Source of the DNA: an uncultured Opitutia bacterium
GTDB lineage: Bacteria > Verrucomicrobiota > Verrucomicrobiia > Opitutales > UBA953
Assembly (NCBI GenBank): GCA_903850885.1
Contig: CAINMU010000125.1
Location: 1-41,094 of the forward strand
Reading direction: 5' to 3'
Length of the DNA: 41,094 nt
Part shown: positions 1 to 9,475 of the stretch, in pieces
How the letters are laid out: each line of letters begins with the position of its first letter
How positions within the stretch are numbered: the first letter of the stretch is position 1
Position numbers and translations under genes: made by a program
The notes under the pieces: generated by a model
Database searches by the model: none
Seen by the model: the letters and a program-made list of their open reading frames with translations, nothing else
Told to the model about the DNA's origin: nothing

Positions 1-2051
1 CGGAAATCCACCACCCGACCCAAGGAGTCGGTCAAACGACCGTCTTCCAAGGCCTGCAGCAGAAGCTGGATGACATCAGGGTGGGCTTTTTCGATTTCGT
101 CGAAAAGCACCACGGAATAAGGCTTCCGGCGCACGGCTTCCGTGAGCTGACCGCCTTCGTCGTGACCGACGTAGCCGGGAGGCGAGCCGATGAGACGCGA
201 GACGGTAAACTTCTCCATGTACTCGGACATGTCGATCTGGATGACGGCTTCGCTTTCGCCGAACATGCGCTCCGCCAGGGAGCGGGCCAAAAGCGTCTTA
301 CCCACGCCGGTCGGGCCCAGGAAGAGAAAGGAACCGATGGGACGGCGAGGGTCTTTCAGGTCGGCGCGCGAACGGCGGAGGGCGCGAGACACGACCTCAC
401 AGGCACGCTCTTGTCCGATGACCGCAAGCTGCAGGTCTTTTTCGAGGTCGAGCAGTTTTTGGGTTTCTTTCTTCTCCAGGCGATTCAGCGGGACGCCGGT
501 CCAATCCGCGACGATGTGCATCATCTCATCCTCTCCCACCGTAATGCGTTTTTCGTCACGCTTCTTACGCCACTCTTCGAGCATCTTCTCGCGCTTCGCG
601 CGGAACTTCTTCTCTTGATCACGGAGGTTGGCGGCTTCTTCAAATTTCTGGTGACGCGAAGCGTCTTCCTTTTCTTTGACCACGCGGTCGATTTCGACCT
701 GGACGGCATCGATGTCGGGCGGGACGTTCAGCGAACGGATACGTGCGCGAGCTCCGGCCTCATCCATCACGTCAATCGCCTTGTCAGGCAGGTGCCGCGC
801 GGTGATGTAGCGATGAGAAAGACGGACCGCGGCTTCGATGGACGCATCCGTATACTCGCACTTATGGTGCTCCTCGTACTTGTGACGGATGCCGCGAAGG
901 ATCAGCACCGCATCTTCGGGCGACGGATCGTCGATTTTGACGGACTGGAAACGGCGTTCGAGGGCCGCATCCTTTTCGATGTGCTTGCGATATTCCGAAA
1001 GTGTCGTGGCGCCCACGCACTGGATTTCACCCCGCGACAAGGCTGGTTTCAGGATATTGGAAGCATCCATGGCCCCTTCGGCGGCGCCGGCTCCGACGAT
1101 GGTATGCATCTCATCGATAAAGAGGATGATATTCTTGGCGCGCTTGATCTCGTCCATGATGCCTTTGATGCGCTCTTCAAACTGACCGCGATACTTCGTA
1201 CCCGCGACCATCAAGGCGAGATCGAGGGTGATGACTTTACGATCGAGTAAGATTTCCGGCACGATACCGGCGGCGATTTCTTGGGCCAAGCCTTCGACGA
1301 TCGCGGTCTTGCCGACGCCAGCTTCACCAATCAGCACGGGGTTATTCTTCGTCCGGCGGCATAGGATCTGGACGACGCGGCGAATCTCTTCTTTGCGCCC
1401 GATGACGGGGTCCAACTCTCCGGCCCGGGCGAGTTCGGTCAGGTCGCGACCGAAAGTCTTGAGCAATGACAGACGTTCACTGCGACCGGGACGACTGGCT
1501 TCTTCCGAAGATTTGCGCGAGGAGGGCGGTTCGTCGCCTTGCGACTCTTCGCCGGACGGCGGTTCATCTCCTTTTTCCGAAGCTTCCGAGGCGGAAGCCG
1601 CCGGATCGATATCGGCGAGGATTTCTTTGCGGCAGCGCTCTAAATCAACATCGAGTGACTGCAGCACGCGAGCCGCTACGCCCTCGCCTTCTTTCAAGAG
1701 ACCCAGCAAGATATGCTCGGTACCGACGTAAGCATGACCCAGACTACGAGCCTCGGTCACCGCGTGAGACATCACCTTTTGGACGCGCGGCGTCAGGGGA
1801 ATCGTTTCCGATGCTTTGGCCTCTTCGGGGCCTGGCCCAACTTGTTTCTCAACGGCAGCCCGGACCGTCTTGAGGTCGAGCCCCATGCGACCGAGCACAT
1901 TCACGGCGACGCCTTCGCCCAGCTTGATGAGGCCGAGCAGAATGTGCTCAGTGCCTACGTAACCGTGATTGAAGCGACGAGCTTCAGCACGGGCGAGTTC
2001 CACGACCTTACGGGCGCGGGGAGTAAAGTTGTTGTTTTTGTCCTTATCCAT
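1..2051 (-). CDS. clpC: ATP-dependent Clp protease ATP-binding subunit ClpC (3' end outside window)
   Basis: Class I Hsp100 AAA+ unfoldase that feeds substrates to the ClpP peptidase in the cytoplasm. I translated the minus strand from the ATG at 2051-2049; the frame stays open to the window edge, giving about 683 residues without the C-terminus. Visible in order: two Clp_N repeats, each with a [11 protein letters not shown] core (near residues 31 and 109); an acidic Ser/Glu/Pro linker (about 150-190); NBD1 with Walker A GEAGVGKT (about 241-249) and Walker B ILFIDE; a UVR-like middle segment [12 protein letters not shown], typical of ClpC rather than ClpB or ClpA; and NBD2 with GPTGVGKT (about 578-585). 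It is divergent from nrnA. The leader has no Shine-Dalgarno sequence and no CIRCE element. Family assignment is very secure; the missing part should hold the ClpP-binding loop. Confidence 0.97.
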   Translation of the reverse strand, partial: MDKDKNNNFTPRARKVVELARAEARRFNHGYVGTEHILLGLIKLGEGVAVNVLGRMGLDLKTVRAAVEKQVGPGPEEAKASETIPLTPRVQKVMSHAVTEARSLGHAYVGTEHILLGLLKEGEGVAARVLQSLDVDLERCRKEILADIDPAASASEASEKGDEPPSGEESQGDEPPSSRKSSEEASRPGRSERLSLLKTFGRDLTELARAGELDPVIGRKEEIRRVVQILCRRTKNNPVLIGEAGVGKTAIVEGLAQEIAAGIVPEILLDRKVITLDLALMVAGTKYRGQFEERIKGIMDEIKRAKNIILFIDEMHTIVGAGAAEGAMDASNILKPALSRGEIQCVGATTLSEYRKHIEKDAALERRFQSVKIDDPSPEDAVLILRGIRHKYEEHHKCEYTDASIEAAVRLSHRYITARHLPDKAIDVMDEAGARARIRSLNVPPDIDAVQVEIDRVVKEKEDASRHQKFEEAANLRDQEKKFRAKREKMLEEWRKKRDEKRITVGEDEMMHIVADWTGVPLNRLEKKETQKLLDLEKDLQLAVIGQERACEVVSRALRRSRADLKDPRRPIGSFLFLGPTGVGKTLLARSLAERMFGESEAVIQIDMSEYMEKFTVSRLIGSPPGYVGHDEGGQLTEAVRRKPYSVVLFDEIEKAHPDVIQLLLQALEDGRLTDSLGRVVDF

Positions 2052-2087
2052 AGTGGTGGGGTAACCCCGAAGGGCTATTAAGCAGGG

Positions 2088-2115
2088 ACTATGCCCGAAG
2101 CTCGATGGGGTTCAA
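2088..2115 (-). promoter_or_regulatory. Possible sigma70-type promoter for clpC
   Basis: On the minus strand TTGAAC (2115-2110) and CATAGT (2093-2088) are separated by 16 nt. Transcription would start about 30 nt upstream of the clpC ATG. The elements match 4/6 each, and this is a by-eye call without a model for this organism. Confidence 0.3.
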
Positions 2116-2195
2116 GCGTTCCCCCACGATTGGCAATAACCCCAGCTTTTGACTTTGCCAGCGACCGTGACCGGGTCTTTCTATCTAACATAATT

Positions 2196-3197
2196 ATGGG
2201 AATCAGCATGCCAGCGGCCGGAGAGGCTATCCGCGACCTCGTAAAAGGCCTCCAAGGTCGTAAAATAGCCGTATTAGGCCATATGCGGCCCGATGGTGAC
2301 TGCGTAGGCTCCCAAGTCGCCCTATGCCGTATGCTGCTCGCTGCGGGGGTTGACGCCCTATGCGTCAACCGGGATCGGGTCCCTCCCAATCTTACCCCCT
2401 ATGTCGAGGGGGTGACCTTCTTGACTAACGAAGAATACACAACCGACGGACGCGAAGCCATTACCGTCGACTGTGCCGATGCGTCACGGGTAGGGACAGA
2501 GCTGCTCGGCAAGTTTCCCGCCGGCGTCTTGGCTAACATCGATCACCACGCCTCCAATCCGGATTACGCTAAAATCAATATCGTCGTCCGCGAAGCGGCG
2601 GCGACTTGTCACATCCTAGCCGACGCCGCCCTTAGCCAAGGCCTGGCCTGCGATGCGATCACGGCGAAATGCCTCCACCTGGGCATCCTGACCGACACCG
2701 GACGCTTTTGTTATTCGAGCGCGACCGCCAGCGTCTTTGAAATCATTGCGCAACTCGTCCGCCGCGGCGCTAACCCCGCCGAAGCCAATTTCCGCGTCTT
2801 CGAACAAGAGAGCCGGGGTAAGCTTGAGCTCACGCGACGCTTTCTGAACAGCATCCGTTTTCATGAAGATGGCAAAATCTGCTCGGGCGAACTAACGCCG
2901 GCCGATTATGCGGCCACGGGCACGAGCAAAGAAGATAAAGAGGGCCTGGTTGAATTTCCCCGCTCCGTCGAAGGCGTGGAAATCGCGGTGCTCATGGAAG
3001 AAGGTAAAGACGGCGTGCGGGGAAGCTTGCGCGGGCGCGACCCGAAGCTTCGCTTGGACTTACTGGCCGGCAAACTCAACGGCGGCGGCCACGTGCTCGC
3101 GGCTGGGTTCAATATGTTGGGCTATAAACTTGAAGCCGACCGGGGAAAAATCCTTGCGGTCGTTGCAGCGCATTACCGTGAATACTCCGCCCGATGA
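2196..3197 (+). CDS. nrnA: DHH-family oligoribonuclease / pAp phosphatase, NrnA type
   Basis: DHH/DHHA1 phosphoesterase of the NrnA (RecJ-like) family. Members degrade nano-RNAs of 2-5 nt and may dephosphorylate 3'-phosphoadenosine-5'-phosphate, using two metal ions in the cytoplasm. The first metal motif is [12 protein letters not shown] near the N-terminus, the second is NIDHHASN in the middle, and the DHHA1 motif GGGH (in [12 protein letters not shown]) is near the C-terminus. The frame is open from 2091, but the family normally begins just before GHxxPDGD, so I use the ATG at 2196; the ATG at 2208 is nearly as good. Its stop overlaps the truB start (ATG at 3194), so translation is probably coupled. 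NrnA, truB and ribF often follow infB-rbfA; here the upstream neighbour is clpC instead. Confidence 0.93.
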   Translation: MGISMPAAGEAIRDLVKGLQGRKIAVLGHMRPDGDCVGSQVALCRMLLAAGVDALCVNRDRVPPNLTPYVEGVTFLTNEEYTTDGREAITVDCADASRVGTELLGKFPAGVLANIDHHASNPDYAKINIVVREAAATCHILADAALSQGLACDAITAKCLHLGILTDTGRFCYSSATASVFEIIAQLVRRGANPAEANFRVFEQESRGKLELTRRFLNSIRFHEDGKICSGELTPADYAATGTSKEDKEGLVEFPRSVEGVEIAVLMEEGKDGVRGSLRGRDPKLRLDLLAGKLNGGGHVLAAGFNMLGYKLEADRGKILAVVAAHYREYSAR

Positions 3198-3922
3198 GTG
3201 ACCTCGTCGCCGAACCAGAAGGCGTGCTGCTGGTAGATAAACCCCAAGGCATCACCTCGCATGACGTCGTCGATAGCGTTCGCCGACTTTATCAAACCCG
3301 CCGCGTCGGTCATGCGGGCACGCTCGACCCGATGGCGACGGGCCTGCTGATCATCTTGGTCGGCAAGGCCACCAAGGCCTCGCAATTCCTGATGTCCCAA
3401 GAGAAAGAATACTTGGGAGAGTCTACATTAGGAGCCGTGACAGATTCACAAGATGCCGACGGCGTGATCGTCGAGACGACGTCCGTACCCGAACTGACGT
3501 CCGAACAAATCCAAGCCGCGATGGATACAATGCTGGGAGACCAATATCAAACCCCACCGATGCATTCGGCCAAGAAAGTCGGCGGCAAGAAACTCTATGA
3601 GCTCGCCCGCAAGGGTATCGAAATCGAGCGCGAACCTCGCTTCATCCGCATCAATGCCTTCGTCCTTACCTCGTGGGTCAGTCCTAAGATTACCTTCCGC
3701 ATACATTGCACCAAGGGCACCTATATCCGGACGATTTCGCATGACCTTGGCCGGAAATTAGGTCCAGGCGCACACCTGTCTGCTTTACGCCGCACCCTCT
3801 CCGGAAACTTAAATATCGCGCAGGCTGCCACGCTCCAAGAACTCGGCGCCTGCTCCCGCGAACAATTGCACGCACGGCTGATTCCCGTGCGAGACGCCGT
3901 CCCCAGCATCGCCCTTGGATGA
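3194..3922 (+). CDS. truB: tRNA pseudouridine(55) synthase TruB, short form
   Basis: Converts U55 of the tRNA T-loop to pseudouridine. The catalytic aspartate lies in [11 protein letters not shown], preceded by the conserved GHA (about residues 39-52), and the N-terminal [15 protein letters not shown] motif is intact. Further family marks are [20 protein letters not shown] and the RNA-contact segment [15 protein letters not shown]. At 242 residues it is shorter than the roughly 310-residue E. coli enzyme. It ends just after the motif where the C-terminal PUA domain would begin, so that domain is absent. Start and stop codons overlap those of nrnA and ribF by 4 bp each, so the three genes form a compact operon. 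Confidence 0.96.
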   Translation: MSDLVAEPEGVLLVDKPQGITSHDVVDSVRRLYQTRRVGHAGTLDPMATGLLIILVGKATKASQFLMSQEKEYLGESTLGAVTDSQDADGVIVETTSVPELTSEQIQAAMDTMLGDQYQTPPMHSAKKVGGKKLYELARKGIEIEREPRFIRINAFVLTSWVSPKITFRIHCTKGTYIRTISHDLGRKLGPGAHLSALRRTLSGNLNIAQAATLQELGACSREQLHARLIPVRDAVPSIALG

Positions 3923-4824
3923 GTCAGAGCCGTCCACTTCACCTCGCCATCGGCGCGTTTGACGGCGTCCACCTCGGGCATCGCGCGGTGCTTCATTCCG
4001 CCCGGGCGGCGGCAAGGCAGGACGGTGGACTTGTGGGCGTGCTCACTTACGACCCACATCCAAGCAAAGTCCTCCGGCCTGACGCACCCGTCCCGTTGAT
4101 TTTTAACCGCCACCAGAAAGACGAGCGGCTTACCGAAGCGGGCGCTCAGATGGTTCATCATGAGAGGTTCGATCGCCATCATGCCGCCATCGAAGCGGCC
4201 GACTTTCCGGCTTGGCTAAAGAAGACATTCCTTGACCTGAAATCGCTCCACGTCGGTTCAAATTTTCAATATGGCTGCGGACGAACTGGAAATGGAGAAA
4301 GCCTGATCGCGCACGGAGCTCAAGCCGGCTTGAACGTGCGCCTCATCGCCGCCGTCCAGCTGGGCAGCGAAACCGTGAGCAGCTCTCGGATCAGACAATG
4401 TCTCGCTGAGGGCGAACTCGATCTCGCCAATGCCATGCTCCTGCGACCCTATGAGGCCGAAGGCGTGATCATCAGCGGCCGACAAATCGGCCGAACCATC
4501 GACTTTCCGACGGTCAACGTCGCTTGGGAGCCCGAACTCAAGCCCGCCTACGGCGTGTATGCCGTCGAAGTCATCTTCAAGGGCGAGGCCCTGCCCGCCG
4601 TGGCGAATTACGGTATCCGCCCAACCGTCGAAACCGGCAAAGTCGCACCGCTCCTTGAGGCGCATATTCTTAGCGGCACGGCACCGACCACCAGTGAAAC
4701 CGTGCGCATTCGCTTTATTCGTCGCCTGCGCACCGAACAAAAATTCGCGGACCTCACGGCGCTCCAGGCGCAGATCGCCAAGGACTCGGCAGCGGCCAAG
4801 CAAATACTGGGCCTCCTCGACTAG
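3919..4824 (+). CDS. ribF: Bifunctional riboflavin kinase / FAD synthetase RibF
   Basis: Phosphorylates riboflavin to FMN and adenylylates FMN to FAD. The N-terminal nucleotidyltransferase half has [10 protein letters not shown] (residues 12-21, with the HxGH signature) and SSSRIRQCL, matching the family SSTxIR motif. The C-terminal riboflavin kinase half has [11 protein letters not shown] and GIRPTV followed by the conserved Glu-containing segment. The length of 301 aa is normal for the family. The ATG overlaps the truB stop (ATGA). No FMN riboswitch is visible, as expected for an internal operon gene. It converges with mpl across 59 bp that hold no convincing terminator. Confidence 0.96.
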   Translation: MSQSRPLHLAIGAFDGVHLGHRAVLHSARAAARQDGGLVGVLTYDPHPSKVLRPDAPVPLIFNRHQKDERLTEAGAQMVHHERFDRHHAAIEAADFPAWLKKTFLDLKSLHVGSNFQYGCGRTGNGESLIAHGAQAGLNVRLIAAVQLGSETVSSSRIRQCLAEGELDLANAMLLRPYEAEGVIISGRQIGRTIDFPTVNVAWEPELKPAYGVYAVEVIFKGEALPAVANYGIRPTVETGKVAPLLEAHILSGTAPTTSETVRIRFIRRLRTEQKFADLTALQAQIAKDSAAAKQILGLLD

Positions 4825-4883
4825 GTTATCAGCTGACTGCATGAGTCCATCAGCCCGATGCGAACGCTGGGATGCTTCCTCGA

Positions 4884-6296
4884 TTAGATACTCTCGGCGA
4901 ATTTTTTAATGATGCCGCCGAAGGCGCCGTTGGAGAAGAAGATGACGCAGCGAGGTGATTCATCAGATTTCACCAAAGATTTCAGTTCGCTTAAAAGTGC
5001 GTCATGGGAAGCCGGAGCGAAACCCTTCTTGCCCGCCTGCGTGATTGCAGCGGCCACACCCACGCTATCGAAACGCTCTTCGCCGAGCTTCTCGGCGCGA
5101 TGAGGCGGAGCCAAGAAGACCTCATCGGCCTGCTTGAGCGCTTCACGGAAAGCATCCTGCATCACCTTGCGAGCAGCGGTGTTGCTGCGCGGCTCAAAGC
5201 AAGCGACGAGGCGATGCTTAGGATAGCGGACGCGCAGGGATTCCAACGTCAGGTCGAGGGCCGTCGGGTGGTGTCCAAAATCTTCGATCACCGTCAAGTT
5301 GGGGCGGTCGACGAGCACTTGCTGACGGCGCTGGACGCCTTGAAACTTATCAAGCGCGTTCAGTTTCAGCTTCGTCGGATCTTGACCATCCAGTAAAAGA
5401 CCGGCCGAGACCGCCGCCATCGCGGCATTGCGTGCATTGAACAGACCGGGCAAGGCCCACTTCACCCTGCCCCACTCCTTGCCCTTCCAGAGCAGAGTGA
5501 ATGACGAGCCATCCGCCGACTCCTTAAAATCGGCGATGACGGTGTCGTTGGCCGCGCTGGTGCCGACGCGGACGACGGGGGCCCAGGTGATATTCTTTAC
5601 CAGCCCGAGCACGTTGGCGTCATCGCCATTGACCACAATCGCACCGTCACGCGGAACGATTCGGAGTACGTGAGAAAACGTGCGGAGCACATCATCGAGG
5701 TCGCGAAAGATGTCCGCATGGTCGAATTCACAATTATTAACCGCCAGGATGTGCGGCAGGTATTGGATGAACTTACTCCGCTTGTCAAAAAAGGCCGTAT
5801 CGTATTCGTCGCCCTCGATAACAAAAGGGCCGTCTTTGATTCCCGGGTCTGAAGAATCGGGCAAATCGCGCGGGACGCCACCGACCAGCCAGCCCGGCTC
5901 GGCGCCATTGGCCTTGAGCAAGACGGCCGCCATACAAGTCGTTGTCGTCTTCCCATGCGTCCCAGCCACTACGATGTTTCGACGTTCATTGAGGAGATGC
6001 GTTCGGAGAAGTTCGGGCAGCGACAGGTAACGCTGCGTACGCATTTCCAAAAGCCATTCGACCTCCGGGTGTCCGCGTGAAGCGATATTCCCGACGACGA
6101 CTAGGTCGGGCTTGATTGACGCTAACCGTTCCGCAGACCAGCCTTCGAGGATATCTATCCCCGCGCTCCGCAGATGGTCTGACATCGGCGGGTAGATGCC
6201 CGTATCTGAGCCCATGACTTCATGACCAAGCGCCCGCATCAGCAAAGCCGCATTGCCCATCGCCGTCCCGCAGATGCCCATAAAATATATCCGCAT
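4884..6296 (-). CDS. mpl: UDP-N-acetylmuramate:L-Ala-gamma-D-Glu-meso-DAP ligase Mpl
   Basis: Cell-wall recycling enzyme that attaches the salvaged tripeptide L-Ala-gamma-D-Glu-meso-DAP to UDP-MurNAc. It has the N-terminal GICGTAMGNAA dinucleotide-type loop, the Mur-ligase ATP loop GTHGKTTT (residues 112-119), VIEGDEYDTAF in the central domain, and the C-terminal FGHHPTAL and CFEPRSNT motifs. The last two are characteristic of Mpl rather than MurC. It implies Gram-negative peptidoglycan with meso-DAP and an active recycling pathway. The gene is transcribed on its own, behind the terminator at 6373-6408. Its leader has no Shine-Dalgarno sequence and instead reads CTCCTC on the mRNA strand. Confidence 0.95.
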   Translation of the reverse strand: MRIYFMGICGTAMGNAALLMRALGHEVMGSDTGIYPPMSDHLRSAGIDILEGWSAERLASIKPDLVVVGNIASRGHPEVEWLLEMRTQRYLSLPELLRTHLLNERRNIVVAGTHGKTTTTCMAAVLLKANGAEPGWLVGGVPRDLPDSSDPGIKDGPFVIEGDEYDTAFFDKRSKFIQYLPHILAVNNCEFDHADIFRDLDDVLRTFSHVLRIVPRDGAIVVNGDDANVLGLVKNITWAPVVRVGTSAANDTVIADFKESADGSSFTLLWKGKEWGRVKWALPGLFNARNAAMAAVSAGLLLDGQDPTKLKLNALDKFQGVQRRQQVLVDRPNLTVIEDFGHHPTALDLTLESLRVRYPKHRLVACFEPRSNTAARKVMQDAFREALKQADEVFLAPPHRAEKLGEERFDSVGVAAAITQAGKKGFAPASHDALLSELKSLVKSDESPRCVIFFSNGAFGGIIKKFAESI

Positions 6297-6372
6297 GGGG
6301 CGATAAAAGAGGAGATGGGACCAAGGGCGAGAAAGTTACGTGAGGAACTCCGGAGGCCCTTGCTTATCCCCC

Positions 6373-6408
6373 AAAAAGAAGGCCCCCAGCTGACTTCAGC
6401 TGGGGGCC
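6373..6408 (-). terminator. Rho-independent terminator downstream of hpf
   Basis: A perfect 12-13 bp GC-rich inverted repeat (6381-6393 with 6396-6408) closes on a very short loop. On the minus strand it is followed directly by TTCTTTTTGG, a U-rich tract. Orientation and position make it the terminator of the hpf transcript and of the possible RNA behind it. It also separates them from mpl. Confidence 0.9.
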
Positions 6409-6424
6409 TGTACTTGCTTCTTCC

Positions 6425-6593
6425 GACGGTGCTAACTTGGGCTTTTGCTGCCTGCTGATGACTGACCGTCCGTTACTCACCGACGTCCTCACCGGCTTTC
6501 CATCTGTTTTTCACTGATTTTTAGCCCGTTCTGACTTCGTGCTTTCACCGACCTATCGAGCCCTCGCCGGCAACCGGCTTACTACGCACCGTC
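6425..6593 (-). ncRNA. Possible structured RNA between hpf and its terminator
   Basis: The 190-bp stretch after the hpf stop codon has no convincing reading frame. Its two ends are perfectly complementary over 8 bp (6425-6432 with 6586-6593, GACGGTGC/GCACCGTC). Inside lie a 5-bp GC hairpin with a 3-nt loop (6566-6578) and a further nested 5-bp pairing (6439-6443 with 6559-6563). The motif CGGTGA occurs three times on the minus strand, with one near-copy (CAGTGA). A strong minus-strand terminator follows. This layout fits a small RNA, or a 3'UTR-derived RNA released from the hpf transcript. It does not show the SRP, tmRNA or RNase P signatures I looked for. A 6S-like role is only a guess. Confidence 0.3.
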
Positions 6594-6594
6594 C

Positions 6595-6954
6595 TTACGC
6601 CGCCCGCCCTAATTCGCCTAGATCTGTCGGATGCGGATGATTCCTTTTTTCTTTTTCTAGACGATGGCGCCGACGAAGTTGGCGGTCGACCTTATCGACC
6701 AAAAAATCAATTGATTTATATAAATCATCGGACTCTTCCCGGACCACGATATCCGGGCCCGGTAACTCCAGCCGGATTTGGGCCGCAAACTCGCGACTAT
6801 GGTCGCTGCAGCGGGTATGGACGAGCTCGACATGCACGCGGACGATCCGCGGGTTGTGGCGCAAGAGTCTTTCGACTTTGGCGCACACGGTTTCTTTCAG
6901 GGCATCGGTGAGGTCCATATGGATTCCTGACACGACGATCGGAGCACTTGTCAT
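6595..6954 (-). CDS. hpf: Ribosome hibernation-promoting factor, short HPF/RaiA family
   Basis: Ribosome-associated sigma54-modulation/HPF fold protein that binds the 30S decoding region and inactivates ribosomes in stationary phase. From the ATG at 6954 it has 119 residues. They show the beta-alpha-beta-beta-beta-alpha pattern: an IVVSGIHMDLTDALKE start, a basic helix with RLLRH, a strand with VRVHVEL, and the basic tail DRQLRRRHRLEKEK. It lacks the long-form C-terminal dimerisation domain. The frame is open upstream to 7176, but that extension runs antisense through the neighbouring dehydrogenase gene and has no family character. An ATG at 6996 is the only other reasonable start. The gene is divergent from the SDR gene with only 40 bp between starts. 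Confidence 0.9.
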   Translation of the reverse strand: MTSAPIVVSGIHMDLTDALKETVCAKVERLLRHNPRIVRVHVELVHTRCSDHSREFAAQIRLELPGPDIVVREESDDLYKSIDFLVDKVDRQLRRRHRLEKEKRNHPHPTDLGELGRAA

Positions 6955-6994
6955 GTGTGTTGTGTTATTGGGGTTAACGTGAGATTCTGCGGCC

Positions 6995-7810
6995 ATGTCA
7001 AAGAACGAAACCATCGATAGATTTTTCAGAAGTTTTTCCTGTATCATCATTTCGGGAGCCTCGTCGGGGATTGGACGCGCAATACTCTCGCGCATCGGTG
7101 ATTCTGGAGTCGCCGCGGCCGTGTTCAACCTTTCCCGAACCGCTCCCCAAGGGGTTTCTAATGCTCTTAACTTCACTCATCTTACCTGCGACCTCTCGCA
7201 ACCGACTGACATCTCGAAGGTTGTCGGTGAATTACAAAAACTAATGCCGCGCGATGGCAGAATACTACTGATTAATAATAGCGGCTTCGGGGCATATGGC
7301 GAATTTCCGGCCCCGGGATTAGCTCACACACTCATGATGATTGACGTCAATGTCCGCGCGCCCGTCGAACTCACGGGGTTGCTCTGGGCGGAATTAAAAC
7401 TTCGCGGAGGCATGGTGGCGAACGTGGCCTCACTGGCGGGCTACCAGCCCACTCCGCTCATGACGACCTATGCGGCCACGAAATCATTCCTGCTTAACTG
7501 GAGCATCGCGCTTGATGCGGAAGCCAAAGCTCATGGCATCCGCTGCGTCGCGATTTGTCCTGGTCCCGTTTCTACGAATTTCTCGAAAGCCGCTGGCTTC
7601 GCCGGACCCACCGGCCTCGGCGGACAAACGGCGGACGAATGCGTTGACGAAGCCCTGATCGCGATGGCCCATCACAAGCCCCACGTCATCACCGGCTGGA
7701 AGAATAATCTTGTTGGCATCTTTTCGGCGCGCCTCCCCAAGCCCTGGGCTGCTGCGATTGGGTTAAAAATGATCAAACGTCTCCGACTCGATCGTTTTGT
7801 CCAGAAGTGA
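6995..7810 (+). CDS. Short-chain dehydrogenase/reductase (SDR) family oxidoreductase
   Basis: Classical SDR with a Rossmann fold, 271 aa. It has the nucleotide loop SGASSGIG (about residues 20-27, the TGxxxGxG site), NNSG in place of NNAG, a catalytic serine in VASLAG, and the YAATK catalytic Tyr-Lys pair. PGPVSTNF follows, which normally closes over the cofactor. The sequence resembles the DltE/YqjQ-like group of SDRs, but the substrate cannot be deduced. It is alone on this strand and ends 3 bp from the recN stop. Upstream there are only 40 bp before the hpf ATG, so the mRNA leader must be very short or the promoter lies inside hpf. Confidence 0.9.
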   Translation: MSKNETIDRFFRSFSCIIISGASSGIGRAILSRIGDSGVAAAVFNLSRTAPQGVSNALNFTHLTCDLSQPTDISKVVGELQKLMPRDGRILLINNSGFGAYGEFPAPGLAHTLMMIDVNVRAPVELTGLLWAELKLRGGMVANVASLAGYQPTPLMTTYAATKSFLLNWSIALDAEAKAHGIRCVAICPGPVSTNFSKAAGFAGPTGLGGQTADECVDEALIAMAHHKPHVITGWKNNLVGIFSARLPKPWAAAIGLKMIKRLRLDRFVQK

Positions 7811-7813
7811 GTC

Positions 7814-9475
7814 TTACTTAGCGCCGTCTAACAGTTCACGTGCATGCGTGAGCGCCACCTTGCTGGTGCGGTCACCCAGCATCCGCGCCAGCTCCGATTC
7901 ACGTTCCTTACGCTTCCCATGCACGGGAGAGATTTCGACCATGGTCGATTTATCATCCTGGGTCTTCGTCACGACAAGGTGGGCATGGCCTAAGGCGGCT
8001 ACCTGCGGCAAGTGCGTCACGCAAAAGACCTGGTGCCCCTTGCCCAAGGCCGCTAATTCTTGTCCGACTTGCGCCCCGATCTCACCGCCGACATTAGCAT
8101 CGACCTCATCAAAGACTAAAACTGGCGTCCGATCGACCGCTGCCAGAACGGTCTTAAGCGCGAGCATAACGCGGGCGGCCTCACCGCTGGAGGCAATCTG
8201 GTCGAGCGGCAATAAGTCTTGGCCGGCATTGGGGCAGAACAAGAAGCGGACCGCATCCGCTCCCGTGGGCCCAAGCGATGCCGTGGCCACTTCGATTCGC
8301 AAGTCGGCCTTCTTAAAGCCCAACGCCCCCAGCATCTTGCGGGCTGCCGTCGCAAGTTTTTCCGCGGCCTTCGTGCGCGAAGCATGCAAGCTATCGGCCT
8401 GTTTGCGTAATTCTTTTTCAACCTTAGCGGCATCGGCTTTCAACTGGGCGACCCTGGCTTCGACGTCGCCCTGCGAGGATAGTCGCCGGCGAAGTCCTTC
8501 GCGTTTTTCTCGCACCGAAGAAGTATCTGGTCCGTATTTACGGCGGAACTCCAACCAGAGATTCATTTTCTGATCCAAACCGGCGGCCAATTCATCATCC
8601 GATGACAACCCCCGACCTAAACGGGCGAAATCTGCCCGGATATCTTCCGCCTCGGAGGCCAGTGAAATAATCCGGTCGCGCAAGGTTTGGGCGTCTTGAT
8701 CGATTCTGGCCACTTCATCCGAGGCCTTGAGCAATTTAGGTAAAACCTCTCCTATTCCCTCGGAGCCGAACCCAGCTTCGAGCTGGCCGAGTAATAGAGC
8801 AAGCTCTTGAGCCCGCGAGGAGCGAGCGTGGTCGCGTTCAAGCTTAGCCACGGCTTCATCGGTCAGATCGAGCGAATCCAACTTGCCCAGTTGCGAGCGC
8901 AAAAAGGCTTCCTCGTCTTCGGACAGACGTTCAGCCGTCGCCGCCTCGTCCGCGTCGCGTAATAATTCACTTCGCTGCCGCCAGCCCGCCCGATACGTCG
9001 CCAGCGAAGCCCCCAGCCCAGCATGCAAGTCGATCATTTCAAGCTGCGTCTCGACTCGCATCAGCTTCTGCGGCTCTCCTGGCCCGTGAAAATCAATCCA
9101 TAGTTCGCCGAGTTGCTGTAGCTGAGATAAAGTCGCCGCACCGCCGTTGATTGAGATGCGACCAGACTTTGTCGCATGCACGGAGCGTTTCATAATGAGC
9201 AAGTCGTCCTCACAGCTAGGCAGATCGAGTCCTTTCAGCACCTCATCGAAGCGCTGATCATCGCCGACTTCCAGTTCGGCTTCGACCACGCACTCCTCCG
9301 CGCCCTTGCGAACGATTGTCTTGGCCGCACGATTACCAGCGAGCAGTGACAATGCCCCCAGCAGGACGGACTTCCCTGCGCCGGTCTCTCCCGTCACTAC
9401 GGTGAAACCCGGCCCCAATTCGAGTTCGGTCCGATCCATCAAGGCGAGGTCACGAATAAGAAGACGGCGAATCAT
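7814..9475 (-). CDS. recN: DNA repair protein RecN
   Basis: SMC-like ATPase acting in double-strand break repair. At 553 aa it is of normal length. The N-terminal ATPase half has Walker A GETGAGKS (residues 29-36). Coiled-coil-rich Glu/Leu/Arg sequence fills the middle (about 150-370). The C-terminal half has the ABC signature region IASSGEAARVMLALK, Walker B VLVFDEVDANVGGE and the THLPQVAALG switch histidine. Its ATG overlaps the stop of yggS by 4 bp, so it is the second gene of a yggS-recN operon. Confidence 0.96.
   Translation of the reverse strand: MIRRLLIRDLALMDRTELELGPGFTVVTGETGAGKSVLLGALSLLAGNRAAKTIVRKGAEECVVEAELEVGDDQRFDEVLKGLDLPSCEDDLLIMKRSVHATKSGRISINGGAATLSQLQQLGELWIDFHGPGEPQKLMRVETQLEMIDLHAGLGASLATYRAGWRQRSELLRDADEAATAERLSEDEEAFLRSQLGKLDSLDLTDEAVAKLERDHARSSRAQELALLLGQLEAGFGSEGIGEVLPKLLKASDEVARIDQDAQTLRDRIISLASEAEDIRADFARLGRGLSSDDELAAGLDQKMNLWLEFRRKYGPDTSSVREKREGLRRRLSSQGDVEARVAQLKADAAKVEKELRKQADSLHASRTKAAEKLATAARKMLGALGFKKADLRIEVATASLGPTGADAVRFLFCPNAGQDLLPLDQIASSGEAARVMLALKTVLAAVDRTPVLVFDEVDANVGGEIGAQVGQELAALGKGHQVFCVTHLPQVAALGHAHLVVTKTQDDKSTMVEISPVHGKRKERESELARMLGDRTSKVALTHARELLDGAK

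Noticed and set aside
81-1250. A 389-residue open frame on the plus strand opposite clpC
   Set aside because: It is the mirror frame of clpC, whose minus-strand translation shows two AAA+ modules. The plus product has no recognisable motif and the long frame is explained by codon composition.
4813-4882. Near-repeat of CTCCTCGACTAG and TTCCTCGATTAG at the ends of ribF and mpl
   Set aside because: Only 12 bp with mismatches, inside different coding frames; most likely chance.
6425-6593. SRP RNA, tmRNA or RNase P RNA in the hpf-mpl gap
   Set aside because: The SRP GGAAGGAAGCAGCC-like loop, a tRNA-like 3' end with CCA and the RNase P GAGGAAAGUCC core are all missing, and the interval is too short for the last two.
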